From NCBI RefSeq assembly GCF_015560805.1, contig NZ_JADMSO010000008.1:1-64000 (forward strand): a stretch of DNA of 64,000 bases. Reading direction: 5' to 3'. The stretch is from Mediterraneibacter glycyrrhizinilyticus. Lineage in GTDB: Bacteria > Bacillota > Clostridia > Lachnospirales > Lachnospiraceae. Shown in pieces: positions 46,730 to 54,917 of this stretch (positions within the stretch are counted from its first letter, which is position 1; each line of letters begins with the position of its first letter). The notes beneath the pieces were generated by a model. That model saw nothing but the letters and a program-made list of their open reading frames with translations, had not been told where the DNA came from and did not search any database. A program made the translations under genes and the position numbers.

Positions 46730-47592
46730 GCTTTAGAACGGTAGTTATTACAAAACGCTGTAAATTAGATTATAAAATGAATTTCTTAGAAGTGAGGAAA
46801 GAAGATACAAAAAGGATTCTCTTAGATGATATCCATACACTTATTATAGAGAATCCTGCGGTATCTCTTACAGGGTGTTTAATGGAAGCACTTATACAGA
46901 AAAAGATTAAAGTGATTTTTTGCGACAGCAAAAGAAATCCGCAGTCGGAATTGGTGCCCTATTATGGATGCCATGATTGTTCTAGTAAAATCAAATTACA
47001 AATGTCATGGACTGAAGAACTTAAAGGGGAAATTTGGACAAGAATTGTAAAAGAAAAAATTCGAAAACAGGCAGATTTTTTGTTGGATTTACAAAAGGAA
47101 GAAGAAGATTTACTGAGAATCTACATAGATGAGATGGAATATCGGGATGCAACGAACCGTGAAGGACATGCGGCCAAAGTGTATTTTAATGCGTTATTTG
47201 GAAAAGATTTTACCAGAAATGATGATAATTCAATTAATGCAGCTTTGAACTATGGATATTCGCTTATTTTATCAACAATTAACAGAGAAATTGTTGCAAA
47301 TGGATATCTGACACAATTAGGATTTTTTCATGATAACATGTTCAATCAATTTAATTTAAGTTGTGATTTAATGGAACCGTTTCGTATTCTGGTAGATCGA
47401 TACGTTTATTCCAGTGGATTTACAGCATTTTCAGTAGAAGAAAAACACAAAATGGTAGAAATTTTGCAGCAAGAAATAGGGATTAATAATACACGGCAAG
47501 TCTTAACTAATGGCATTAAGATTTATGTGAGAAGTATTTTTGACGCAATAAATGAAAAGGACTTGTCGTTGATTACATTTTATGGATTATGA
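46726..47592 (+). CDS. cas1: CRISPR integrase subunit Cas1 (type II)
   Basis: Metal-dependent integrase that inserts new spacers with Cas2, 288 aa, type II length. Landmarks: [19 protein letters not shown] at the N terminus, the active-site Glu in [16 protein letters not shown] near residue 148, and the later metal site [20 protein letters not shown] with [10 protein letters not shown]. It overlaps both cas9 and cas2 by four bases (ATGA), so the operon is translationally coupled. Confidence 0.97.
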   Translation: MSFRTVVITKRCKLDYKMNFLEVRKEDTKRILLDDIHTLIIENPAVSLTGCLMEALIQKKIKVIFCDSKRNPQSELVPYYGCHDCSSKIKLQMSWTEELKGEIWTRIVKEKIRKQADFLLDLQKEEEDLLRIYIDEMEYRDATNREGHAAKVYFNALFGKDFTRNDDNSINAALNYGYSLILSTINREIVANGYLTQLGFFHDNMFNQFNLSCDLMEPFRILVDRYVYSSGFTAFSVEEKHKMVEILQQEIGINNTRQVLTNGIKIYVRSIFDAINEKDLSLITFYGL

Positions 47593-47909
47593 GTTATCGA
47601 TTTATGAGAGTTTTAGTTTTTTTTGATTTGCCGGTACAGACATCAGAGGATATGAAAAATTATCGATTGTTTCGAAAAACACTTTTGAAAAATGGCTTTT
47701 TTATGATGCAAGAATCTGTTTATTGTAGAATGGTTTTAAATCAAAGTGTAGAAAAAAACGTGATCCATACGATTCGAAAGGCTAAACCACCGGCAGGATT
47801 AGTTCAGATTTTGACAGTAACAGAAAAACAATTTTCAAAAATGGAATTTTTGGTAGGAAAACCAGATGAAGAAGTAATAGATACCGATGAAAGGCTGGTT
47901 ATATTATGA
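47589..47909 (+). CDS. cas2: CRISPR adaptation protein Cas2
   Basis: Small ferredoxin-fold protein of 106 aa that bridges Cas1 dimers during spacer insertion. The N-terminal strand [20 protein letters not shown] holds the Asp of the fold, followed by [20 protein letters not shown], as usual in type II Cas2. It overlaps cas1 and csn2. Confidence 0.95.
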   Translation: MSYRFMRVLVFFDLPVQTSEDMKNYRLFRKTLLKNGFFMMQESVYCRMVLNQSVEKNVIHTIRKAKPPAGLVQILTVTEKQFSKMEFLVGKPDEEVIDTDERLVIL

Positions 47910-48571
47910 AAATTGTGCATCCCAAAATAAATAGTAAGATAGAAATATCCGATCATGAAATTAGTGTACTTGTGATTGAAGCCCCAGAATTTTTTTATGA
48001 GCTACTGATGGATATAAAAAGCCAGATAAATAATTTTGAAGGTAATACAGTATTATCCGTTCGCAATGAACCTGTCAGTTTTCATAAATGTGTAGAATTA
48101 ATTACAGATCCGTTGGCTATAGAAATGAATAGTAGGACAATAATAAAAAAAGTATTAGTGGCTATGGAAAAGTGTGGTCAGGATGCGGTATACTATGAAA
48201 GAACACAAAAATTGCTGGCTGAAATTGAGACATATATTAATGATTTGAGCCTTAATTTTGATTCAGAAATAGAATGCCATGATATTTCGTTTCAACAGAT
48301 ACTTAAAGCAGCAGAACTGACTGTGGCAGATGAATATTCTAGGCTTGTGGATAAAATTTATGCGTATATGGAGTTAATACGTGAGTTTGAAGGAGATAAG
48401 CTGTTTATTTTTGTTAATCTAAGTAGTTATATAAGAAAAGAACAATTGCAAGAATTTGTAAATACTGTGGTTGGGCATTCTTTTAGAGTGTTATTAATTG
48501 ATAGTCACGATTTTGAAAGATTAGAACAAGAAAATCGTTTGATTGTTGATTGTGATTTGTGCGAGTTTTAA
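47906..48571 (+). CDS. csn2: CRISPR adaptation protein Csn2 (type II-A)
   Basis: Ring-forming DNA-end-binding protein required for spacer acquisition in type II-A systems, 221 aa. The N terminus [20 protein letters not shown], the central helices with [19 protein letters not shown] and the C-terminal strand [20 protein letters not shown] followed by [13 protein letters not shown] fit the family. It fixes the subtype as II-A. Last gene before the leader. Confidence 0.94.
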   Translation: MKIVHPKINSKIEISDHEISVLVIEAPEFFYELLMDIKSQINNFEGNTVLSVRNEPVSFHKCVELITDPLAIEMNSRTIIKKVLVAMEKCGQDAVYYERTQKLLAEIETYINDLSLNFDSEIECHDISFQQILKAAELTVADEYSRLVDKIYAYMELIREFEGDKLFIFVNLSSYIRKEQLQEFVNTVVGHSFRVLLIDSHDFERLEQENRLIVDCDLCEF

Positions 48572-48622
48572 ATAGATCCTATAGATTTTGCAACGATAGC
48601 AGGTCGTTTTCTCGAATTTGAG
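48557..48622 (+). promoter_or_regulatory. CRISPR leader with ATTTGAG anchor and possible promoter
   Basis: The 51-base leader between csn2 and the first repeat ends exactly in ATTTGAG (48616-48622), the leader-anchoring sequence known from type II-A systems, where Cas1-Cas2 integrates new spacers. A possible promoter is TTGTGC (48557-48562), 17 bases, TATAGA (48580-48585), partly inside csn2. The array is therefore read rightward. Confidence 0.65.
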
Positions 48623-49110
48623 GTTTGAGAGTAGTGTAAATTTATAGGGGAATGAAACTGATAAAGTAGGTTGTTCGCCTGTTAGTTGTTTGAGAGTAGT
48701 GTAAATTTATAGGGGAATGAAACCACTCCTTTATTTATATAACAATTAAGTTGTTTGAGAGTAGTGTAAATTTATAGGGGAATGAAACACCGTTCCGTCC
48801 GAACACACATAGTCGTGGTTTGAGAGTAGTGTAAATTTATAGGGGAATGAAACTTCATCTTGGTTATCAAGATTATATGCTTTGTTTGAGAGTAGTGTAA
48901 ATTTATAGGGGAATGAAACTGCGTACGAAGAGAGGAAGCCAGTATGATAGTTTGAGAGTAGTGTAAATTTATAGGGGAATGAAACGATTGACAGGAGAAA
49001 TTATTTAAATCTGTGTTTGAGAGTAGTGTAAATTTATAGGGGAATGAAACTCCGCATTCGCTTTACTTCTGCCGGTGTCGTTTGAGAGTAGTGTAAATTT
49101 ATAGGGTAAT
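48623..49110 (+). CRISPR. Type II-A CRISPR array, 8 repeats and 7 spacers
   Basis: The 36-base repeats begin GTTTGAGAGTAGTG and end GGGGAATGAAAC, at 48623, 48688, 48753, 48818, 48884, 48950 and 49015, identical by eye. An eighth copy at 49080 is intact for its first 27 bases, then diverges (GGGTAATTTT), marking the leader-distal end. Spacers are 29 or 30 bases, all different. The repeat is complementary to the tracrRNA anti-repeat at 42586-42623. The short array suggests limited or recently trimmed acquisition. Spacer targets were not identified. Confidence 0.97.
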
Positions 49111-49419
49111 TTTGGGTTTTATAGGTCAGATGATAAAAAATCGTTGCTGATAAAGAAATTATTGAAAAAATTGTAGATGTAGATTAAAAATGGATAGAGA
49201 GTAAGCTGAAAAAGATTGGATATTTTTCTAAGTGAAGAGGAAGATAGAACAGAGGTTATTTTGATAAAATACCTTTATGAAAAATATGGCGACCACTATT
49301 TTAAATTGGAAACGAAAGTGACAGAAGAAAACAGAATTTTGCCTAATGGAGCAGAAAACAATGGCTTATTAACACTAATGGTATGTGAAGATGGAAAGAT
49401 TCTTGTGTTACCAATGTAA
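49111..49419 (+). pseudogene. Decayed small gene after the array
   Basis: Two overlapping open frames look like one broken gene. The first (about 49143-49230) reads VADKEIIEKIVDVD, stop, KWIESKLKKIGYF. The second (49207-49419, TTG at 49216) reads SEEEDRTEVILIKYLYEKYG and LPNGAENNGLLTLMVCEDGK, ending at 49419. There is no ATG start or ribosome site for the second. Product not recognised. It may be the 3' remainder of a gene from the pre-CRISPR layout. A functional 67-residue protein from TTG cannot be excluded. Confidence 0.35.
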
Positions 49420-49554
49420 ATAAGAATAAATCTAATGGCAAAAAAATAAAATGCTGAAAACAGAGGAGTTATTTTGGATGATAAAAGCAGATCAGTTATT
49501 AGATGTGATTACAATTGAGGAGGGAAATTATACAATAGATTTAGTATAAGTTTT
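49420..49554 (+). other. Intergenic remnant before the kinase operon
   Basis: A short frame starting at the ATG near 49479 (MIKADQLLDVITIEEGNYTI) stops after about 23 residues. Nothing else is recognisable. Together with the preceding fragment it is debris between the CRISPR array and the kinase operon. Confidence 0.35.
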
Positions 49555-49574
49555 AATGTCACCTGCGAAGGGAC
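49555..49574 (+). repeat. Island dyad motif, copy d
   Basis: Reads AATGTCACCTGCGAAGGGAC, 53 bases before the first gene of the kinase operon, mirroring the 61-base distance of copy b from the first VWA gene. A plausible operator or leader element for the operon. Confidence 0.6.
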
Positions 49575-49627
49575 TGGAATAAGAACATATTATGATAAGG
49601 TAGTATCTAGGATAATGAGGTGAGAGG

Positions 49628-50137
49628 ATGGGACTTTTTGATGCACTATTTGGAAATCGGAATCAGATTCCTACGGTGACGACGATTTTGCCGGATGCAG
49701 CAAGGCAGGAGATCATTGCAGGCAGACTTCCAATTTTAAACACAGACAAACTGTTCCTGAAACGTGGAGAAAGGATTCACTTTATTGATAAGGCAATCAA
49801 TATGGAGCAGAAAACAGTGAAAGAGTTCCGCCATGTGGGAGGAAGTGCCCCAGGATTATTTGAGGGAACCCGTTGGAGTTCAGGAAGAGGAAGAACTGTT
49901 GAACATACAGAACTTGTGCAGCACCGGGGAATTTTATACATAACCAATCAGAGAATTGTGTTTCAGGCAATGGAATGGGGATTTGACAAGACCTATCGTT
50001 ATCTGACAGCTATTACGCCATATAGCAATGCTTGCGAAATGCAATTTGGCAATAAATCCTATTGCATGATCGTGGCGGATGGAAGTGTAGTAAATCAAGT
50101 GTTGCAGTTGATCAAACAAAGGAGGCAGATACCATAA
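49628..50137 (+). CDS. PH/GRAM-like domain protein, first gene of the kinase operon
   Basis: Soluble protein of 169 aa. The central and C-terminal part resembles bacterial PH or GRAM-like domains: HRGILYITNQRIVFQAMEWG, where the G-x-L-x-x-T-N-x-R-x-x-F strand pair is the recognisable element, then YLTAITPYSNACEMQFGNKS and a closing helix VVNQVLQLIKQRR. The N terminus MGLFDALFGNRNQ is a short amphipathic segment that could touch membrane. ATGAGGTGAGAGG precedes it. The stop overlaps the kinase start by one base, so the pair is translationally coupled. Binding target unknown. Confidence 0.7.
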   Translation: MGLFDALFGNRNQIPTVTTILPDAARQEIIAGRLPILNTDKLFLKRGERIHFIDKAINMEQKTVKEFRHVGGSAPGLFEGTRWSSGRGRTVEHTELVQHRGILYITNQRIVFQAMEWGFDKTYRYLTAITPYSNACEMQFGNKSYCMIVADGSVVNQVLQLIKQRRQIP

Positions 50138-51435
50138 TGGAAGGACAATTAAAAAATGGAACAATTCTCACTTCAGAGAGTGGAAATAAATATGAGGTAG
50201 TCAGTCTCCTGGGAGCTGGTGGACAGGGAGAAGTCTATGATGTGAAATGCGGCGGCAATCATTATGCTTTGAAATGGTACTTTAAAGGCAGTGCTACGGA
50301 ACGTCAGAAAAAGATTCTGGAAACAATCATTGCGAAAGGTTCACCGGATGAAAGTTTTCTCTGGCCTATGGAACTGATTGTACCGACAAAGAGTGATCTG
50401 TATGGTTATATCATGCCTCTTCGACCGAAAAATTATAAAAGCATCGTGGATCTGATGAAAAAACGTGTAAATCCATCTTTTTATACTTTGTGTAGAACTG
50501 CTTTTAATCTAACCAGAGGTTATCAGAAACTGCACGCTATGGGAGCTAAGTATCAGGATATTTCTTTCGGAAACTTATTTTTTAATCCGGATAATGGAGA
50601 TGTACTGATTTGTGATAATGATAATGTTTCTTTTGATAATAGTAAGCCAGGTGGAGTTCTTGGAACACCGGGATTTATGGCACCGGAGATTGTAAGAGGT
50701 GAGAAACGTCCATCCAAAGATACAGACCGCTATTCCCTTTCTGTGCTGTTGTTTTATCTTTTTATGGTAAATCATCCACTGGAAGGAAAACTGGAAGCAA
50801 GTATTCGCTGTATGGATATGGCAGCAAGAGTGAAGCTGTATGGTACAGATCCGGTATTTATCTTTGATCCGAATAATAAGACGAACAGACCGGTAAAAGG
50901 GATTCATGACAATGCAACGATTTACTGGCCATTATATCCAGAAAAATTGCGGCAGATGTTTACCAAGGCATTTACAGTCGGATTGAATGAGCCAAGCAAA
51001 CGTATCACAGAGCCGGAATGGATGACACTATTTTCCAATATGATGAGTGGAATGTTGCAGTGTTCCTGTGGTGCACAGTTCTTTTATGATGAAGAACTGG
51101 AAGCAAAAGGTGTAGCACATACCTGTTGGAACTGTGGGAAAGCTGTACAGATACCCAATAAGATCATCATTGGGAAGAACCAGGTACTGCTAAATCAGAA
51201 TACAAAATTGTTGCATCATCATGTTTATGATGACTTTGATATGGATACAGTTGTAGGATCGGTGGTTCAGAATCCGAAGAACCCGGCACTCTGGGGAATT
51301 CGGAATGAAGATAACGTGAACTGGACTTACCAGAAAGCAGATGGCACGCAGATACCGGTTGCACCAGGAAAAACAGCTGGGATTGCAAAAGGTGTAAAGA
51401 TCATATTTCCTGGAACGGTTGGAGAGTTCAGATAA
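50137..51435 (+). CDS. Ser/Thr protein kinase with zinc ribbon and FHA-like tail
   Basis: Protein kinase-like protein of 432 aa. The Gly-rich loop is LLGAGGQGEVYDV (about residues 22-34), the ATP-binding Lys is in HYALKWYF, and the catalytic loop YQDISFGNLFF near residue 139 replaces the usual H-R-D-x-x-x-x-N. ICDNDNVSFD takes the place of D-F-G, and PGFMAPEIV is the activation-segment P-E. A zinc ribbon follows (CSCG at about residue 307, CWNCG at about residue 331), then an FHA-like beta domain (VVGSVVQNPKNPALWGIRN). The ATG at 50137 with GGAGG is chosen over an upstream in-frame start inside the previous gene. With the VWA and PP2C genes it forms a TerY-P-like triad. Confidence 0.85.
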   Translation: MEGQLKNGTILTSESGNKYEVVSLLGAGGQGEVYDVKCGGNHYALKWYFKGSATERQKKILETIIAKGSPDESFLWPMELIVPTKSDLYGYIMPLRPKNYKSIVDLMKKRVNPSFYTLCRTAFNLTRGYQKLHAMGAKYQDISFGNLFFNPDNGDVLICDNDNVSFDNSKPGGVLGTPGFMAPEIVRGEKRPSKDTDRYSLSVLLFYLFMVNHPLEGKLEASIRCMDMAARVKLYGTDPVFIFDPNNKTNRPVKGIHDNATIYWPLYPEKLRQMFTKAFTVGLNEPSKRITEPEWMTLFSNMMSGMLQCSCGAQFFYDEELEAKGVAHTCWNCGKAVQIPNKIIIGKNQVLLNQNTKLLHHHVYDDFDMDTVVGSVVQNPKNPALWGIRNEDNVNWTYQKADGTQIPVAPGKTAGIAKGVKIIFPGTVGEFR

Positions 51436-51456
51436 TCGCTTAAAGGAGAATGGGGA

Positions 51457-51690
51457 ATGGTATCAAAGGATAAAATGCAAGAGGAAATTGATAAAGCAAC
51501 AGTAGCTTTGGGGATGCAAAAGGAGTTAGATCTTTATTCAATATTGCTTAGAATAAAATATGCGAAAGATAGAGAAGAAGTAATTGATAGAGAAGTTAAA
51601 GTTTGCAGAGCAAAGCTGGAACATGCATGGCAAATAGATAAGAAGATACTTGATGACTTAGAAGTTGAAAGTGGAAAGATTGGGGGATAA
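51457..51690 (+). CDS. Small helical protein in the kinase operon
   Basis: 77 aa, almost entirely charged alpha-helix (MQEEIDKATVALGMQKELDL and VIDREVKVCRAKLEHAWQID), with one Cys. AAAGGAGAAT precedes the start and the gene ends 4 bases before the VWA gene's ATG, so it is part of the operon. It is locally more AT-rich than its neighbours. No family recognised; an adaptor or kinase substrate is conceivable. Confidence 0.6.
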   Translation: MVSKDKMQEEIDKATVALGMQKELDLYSILLRIKYAKDREEVIDREVKVCRAKLEHAWQIDKKILDDLEVESGKIGG

Positions 51691-51694
51691 GAAG

Positions 51695-52477
51695 ATGGAA
51701 GTATTACAAATACCAGGTGGAGAATTAGCAACAAGACCAATTCATTTCTTTTGGGTAGTGGATTGCTCTGGATCCATGTATGGAGAGAAAATTGGAATCG
51801 TAAACAATACCATTCAGGAATGTATTCCAGAGATGCGTACAGCAGCAGATAATAATCCGAACGCACAGCTTTTAATCCGTGCCTTACAGTTTTCTTCAGG
51901 TGCAAGTTGGATTACAACAACCCCAGTACCTGTTGAAGATTATGGGTGGGAAGATATGGATGCAAATGGATTGACAGAGCTTGGAAAAGCGTTTGATCTT
52001 TTAGCGGCACAACTGAGTATTCCGCCAATGCCAGAGAGGGCATTACCGCCGGTTATTGTACTTCTTTCTGATGGACAACCTACAGATGATTATAAAAGAA
52101 GTTTAGAAAAATTGAAAAAATTACCATGGTTTAGAAAAGCAGTTAAAATTGCAATTTCTATTGGTCAAGATGCAGATGATGATGTGTTAGTTGAGTTTTG
52201 TGGGAATAATGAATTGGTTTTACAGGCAAATAATGCGGCAGCCCTTGCGAAAATGATTAAATGGGCATCTACGACAGCTTCTATGGTATCAGCACCATCA
52301 AGTAAGCCAATGAACTCTGTACCAGCTTCTGTACCTACATCTTCAGCAGGTGTTTCTGTAGTGCCATCCGTACCGGCAAATGATCCATTTGCACCGGTAA
52401 ACAATGGGGCACCGTTGGTACTTGATATGAGTAATATTCCAAATCCAGATGATTTTGATGAAGGGGCTGTCTGGTAA
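51695..52477 (+). CDS. VWA-domain protein (TerY) with disordered tail
   Basis: 260 aa. The VWA domain covers residues 1-200 with a complete metal site: FFWVVDCSGSMYGEKIG (DxSxS), the Thr in NGLTELGKAFDLL and VLLSDGQPTDDY (Asp). A low-complexity Ser/Pro/Val linker (about residues 203-235) leads to a short acidic end (NIPNPDDFDEGAVW) that looks like a peptide ligand or phospho-switch, possibly for the FHA-like domain of the kinase. The ATG at 51695 with GGGGATAAGAAG is chosen over the upstream in-frame start. TerY proteins are paired with PP2C and kinase genes in the TerY-P triad. Confidence 0.88.
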   Translation: MEVLQIPGGELATRPIHFFWVVDCSGSMYGEKIGIVNNTIQECIPEMRTAADNNPNAQLLIRALQFSSGASWITTTPVPVEDYGWEDMDANGLTELGKAFDLLAAQLSIPPMPERALPPVIVLLSDGQPTDDYKRSLEKLKKLPWFRKAVKIAISIGQDADDDVLVEFCGNNELVLQANNAAALAKMIKWASTTASMVSAPSSKPMNSVPASVPTSSAGVSVVPSVPANDPFAPVNNGAPLVLDMSNIPNPDDFDEGAVW

Positions 52478-52493
52478 GAAGAGGAGGAGTCGG

Positions 52494-53327
52494 ATGAAAC
52501 GTTATATATGTGATGGAATCGTCAAAGGTGCGACTCACGTAAGAAACCAAATGCCCTGTCAGGATAATAAACGAATTGTAGAGGTATCAGATAAAATTGC
52601 AATCATTGCGGTCGCAGATGGTCATGGAAGCTCTAAATGTCCAAGAAGTGACAGAGGTTCTATGATTGCTGTAAATTCCTTTTATGAGGTTATGAAAAAC
52701 TATCTGAGAGTCTATGGAGAAAATGAGGATGGACTTTCTAATCTGATCACGTTCCTTAACCGGGAAGGCGACATACGGTTCGCCCAGGATGTATGTGAAG
52801 AATGGCAGGCAAGGGTGAAACAGTCTTTTTATAAAAACAAAGTAGATGGAATGACCGATGAAGATGGAAATATCAAGTGGTCGTCTGTATTTTCATTGTA
52901 TGGAACGACACTGCTTGGAATGCTGGTGACTGACAGCTTTGTATTTTCTTTCCAAATCGGAGATGGTGATATTAGTGTTGTGACAAAAGAGGAAGTGGCA
53001 CCGCTGGTAGAACCAGAGAAATTCCTTGGAACAGAAACACATTCTCTTTCAAAACCGGATGCATGGAGAAAAGCCGTGGTATCGGTGTGGAGACGGGAAA
53101 GGGAAAGTAAAGAGTCATGTATGTACATCCTTTCTACAGATGGATTTGCAAACAGTTATACTTCTGATGAAGAGTACCAGAAGACATGTAAGGATTATTT
53201 GCAGATGATTCAGGAGCATGGAGCAGAGACGGTACAGGCAAATCTGAAGAACTGGCTGACAGAGACTAGTGAACTTGGGTGTGGAGATGATATCACAGTT
53301 GTTATGGTGTATTTTACAGGAGAATAG
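52494..53327 (+). CDS. PP2C-family Ser/Thr protein phosphatase
   Basis: 277 aa metal-dependent phosphatase. The early metal-site residues are in AIIAVADGHGSSKCPRSDRG (D-G-H-G), the core has SLYGTTLLGMLVTDSFVFSFQIGDGDIS (G-D), YILSTDGFANSY (late D-G) and ELGCGDDITVVMVYF (G-D-D), the full family set. It presumably reverses phosphorylation by the kinase encoded two genes upstream. The ATG at 52494 follows GAGGAGGAG, 16 bases after the VWA stop. Confidence 0.92.
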   Translation: MKRYICDGIVKGATHVRNQMPCQDNKRIVEVSDKIAIIAVADGHGSSKCPRSDRGSMIAVNSFYEVMKNYLRVYGENEDGLSNLITFLNREGDIRFAQDVCEEWQARVKQSFYKNKVDGMTDEDGNIKWSSVFSLYGTTLLGMLVTDSFVFSFQIGDGDISVVTKEEVAPLVEPEKFLGTETHSLSKPDAWRKAVVSVWRRERESKESCMYILSTDGFANSYTSDEEYQKTCKDYLQMIQEHGAETVQANLKNWLTETSELGCGDDITVVMVYFTGE

Positions 53328-53341
53328 GGGGGCACAGGAAA

Positions 53342-54361
53342 ATGATTGTAGATCGCTATTATTATCACCAACTGAATAAACAAGAGCAGGCGATCTATAA
53401 GGCATTTTACAATGGGGCAATGTTGCATCAGGAGATCATACCAATTCCGGTACGTGGTAAATTTACACAGGATAGCTTTGAACGTATATTCATGGCAATG
53501 ACAAGGGATAATCCATTGATTTATTTTCTGAATCAGTCAGCATGTAGTACTGCCAGTGATATGTTTGGGCATATTGCAATCTGTCCGCAATATTTTTTTT
53601 CGAAAGAAAAGGTAAAAGAATATAACCGAAAAATTGAAAAAAAGGTGAATGAACTTGCAGGACAGCTGCATCTGCTGGAATGTAATGATTATAAAAAAGA
53701 ACTTCGAGTGCACGATTGGATTTGTCGGAATGTTGCGTATGACTATGAAGGAAGCGATAAGGACAAGTTATCCAGAGTGATTGCTTCACACAATATTCTT
53801 GGTGTTTTTGCACATCATAAAGCTCAATGTGAAGGGATTGCTAAGGCGGTAAAGGTTCTTTTGAATGCAGTTGATATGAAGTGTATAGTTGTAACCGGTG
53901 ATTCAACAAAAAGCGGACAGTGTGTGCCACATGCATGGAATATTGTAAATATTGATGGAGAGCCGTATCAGTTAGATGTTACTTGGGATACAAGTACAAC
54001 AGGGCAGAACAAGCAGTTCGTGGTATATGATTACTTTAATCTGACAGACGAGTTAATGAATCAGGATCACAAAGCGGATAGCAGCTTACCGATATGTAGA
54101 AGCAAGAAAGCGAATTATTATGTACAGAGAGGTTGGTCCTTTCAGATGAGACATCGACTTATGGAATATATTGACAGATTAATTGAAAAGAATGAACGGA
54201 TATATGAATTTCGTGCGGAAGGCAGACTAAATAAAGTTGCCATAGAGAAGGAAGTAGCTGATTATATTGTGCGGAAATTACAGGCGTATGGAAGAAGTTG
54301 TAATAGAATAAGAACCAGTTCTAATAGAGGACTTGGAATATACCGTATAGAAATATTATGA
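53342..54361 (+). CDS. Transglutaminase-like protease-fold protein
   Basis: 339 aa, no signal peptide, so cytoplasmic, which is less common for the family. The transglutaminase-like core shows the catalytic triad regions QCEGIAKAVKVLLNAVDMKC (Cys near residue 162), VPHAWNIVNIDGEPYQLDVTWDTST (His near residue 199, Asp near residue 214). The preceding segment VHDWICRNVAYDYEG is also characteristic. The N-terminal 110 residues form a helical domain. AGGGGGGCACAGG precedes the start, 14 bases after the PP2C stop. It could be the effector (protein cleavage or crosslinking) of the kinase/phosphatase pathway, which is speculation. Confidence 0.82.
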   Translation: MIVDRYYYHQLNKQEQAIYKAFYNGAMLHQEIIPIPVRGKFTQDSFERIFMAMTRDNPLIYFLNQSACSTASDMFGHIAICPQYFFSKEKVKEYNRKIEKKVNELAGQLHLLECNDYKKELRVHDWICRNVAYDYEGSDKDKLSRVIASHNILGVFAHHKAQCEGIAKAVKVLLNAVDMKCIVVTGDSTKSGQCVPHAWNIVNIDGEPYQLDVTWDTSTTGQNKQFVVYDYFNLTDELMNQDHKADSSLPICRSKKANYYVQRGWSFQMRHRLMEYIDRLIEKNERIYEFRAEGRLNKVAIEKEVADYIVRKLQAYGRSCNRIRTSSNRGLGIYRIEIL

Positions 54362-54374
54362 AGAGGTTGAGAAT

Positions 54375-54611
54375 ATGTTGGAATTTGTGATTTATGGGAT
54401 TGGATATTTCGTTTGTACGTTGCTTATTCAATATATGCTTTTCAAACTCCGAAAAAACTATAATCATGGACCAAATGGAGTATGGGTTGGAACTAGAGCG
54501 ATTATGATTTTATGTGTTATTGGCATTATAAATCATAAGATTAGTTATCTTGCGGCAATATTGGGATTTATCTGTGCGGATGAGGTAGGTAAGGCTGCAG
54601 GATATTATTGA
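54375..54611 (+). CDS. Small membrane protein at the end of the kinase operon
   Basis: 78 aa with two or three predicted membrane helices (about residues 2-20, 40-55, 55-72) around a basic loop FKLRKNYNHGPNGVWVGTR. AGAGGTTGAG precedes the start, 13 bases after the transglutaminase-like gene. It may anchor the system at the membrane. Not recognised as a named family. Confidence 0.6.
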   Translation: MLEFVIYGIGYFVCTLLIQYMLFKLRKNYNHGPNGVWVGTRAIMILCVIGIINHKISYLAAILGFICADEVGKAAGYY

Positions 54612-54667
54612 CAAAAGTGGTAAGTTGAATGAAGCAATTGAGCATACACAGACATTTGAGCTAGAAT

Positions 54668-54883
54668 TATACAGAACAGTATCATCTGGTTTCATTATTT
54701 GCTCAGAAAGATTTTACTGATGTAAATTTAGACAGAGAGCAAAATATAGTTTCACTTTGCAGTTATTGTCATAATCTTTTGCATTATGGAACGGATATAG
54801 ATGGCGTGCTGTATAAATTATATATAGATCGAAAAGATATACTGCAATTGATTGAAATAGCGATTTCTTACGAAGATTTATAA
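54668..54883 (+). pseudogene. C-terminal fragment of an HNH endonuclease
   Basis: A frame without start codon reads YTEQYHLVSLFAQKDFTDVN, then NIVSLCSYCHNLLHYGTDID and ends YKLYIDRKDILQLIEIAISY. This fits the second half of HNH nucleases, where (H/Y)H-L-x-P-L is followed by N-x-x-x-L-C-x-x-C-H-x-x-x-H-x-G; here the first His is Tyr. The N-terminal part is gone and a stop (54662-54664) precedes the fragment. Confidence 0.65.
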
Positions 54884-54917
54884 TAGTATTATTTATAAAT
54901 ATCTGAGGAGAGGTGTT

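Noticed and set aside
42653-48571. Type II-C assignment of the CRISPR locus
   Set aside because: csn2 is present after cas2 and the leader ends in ATTTGAG, both marks of II-A.
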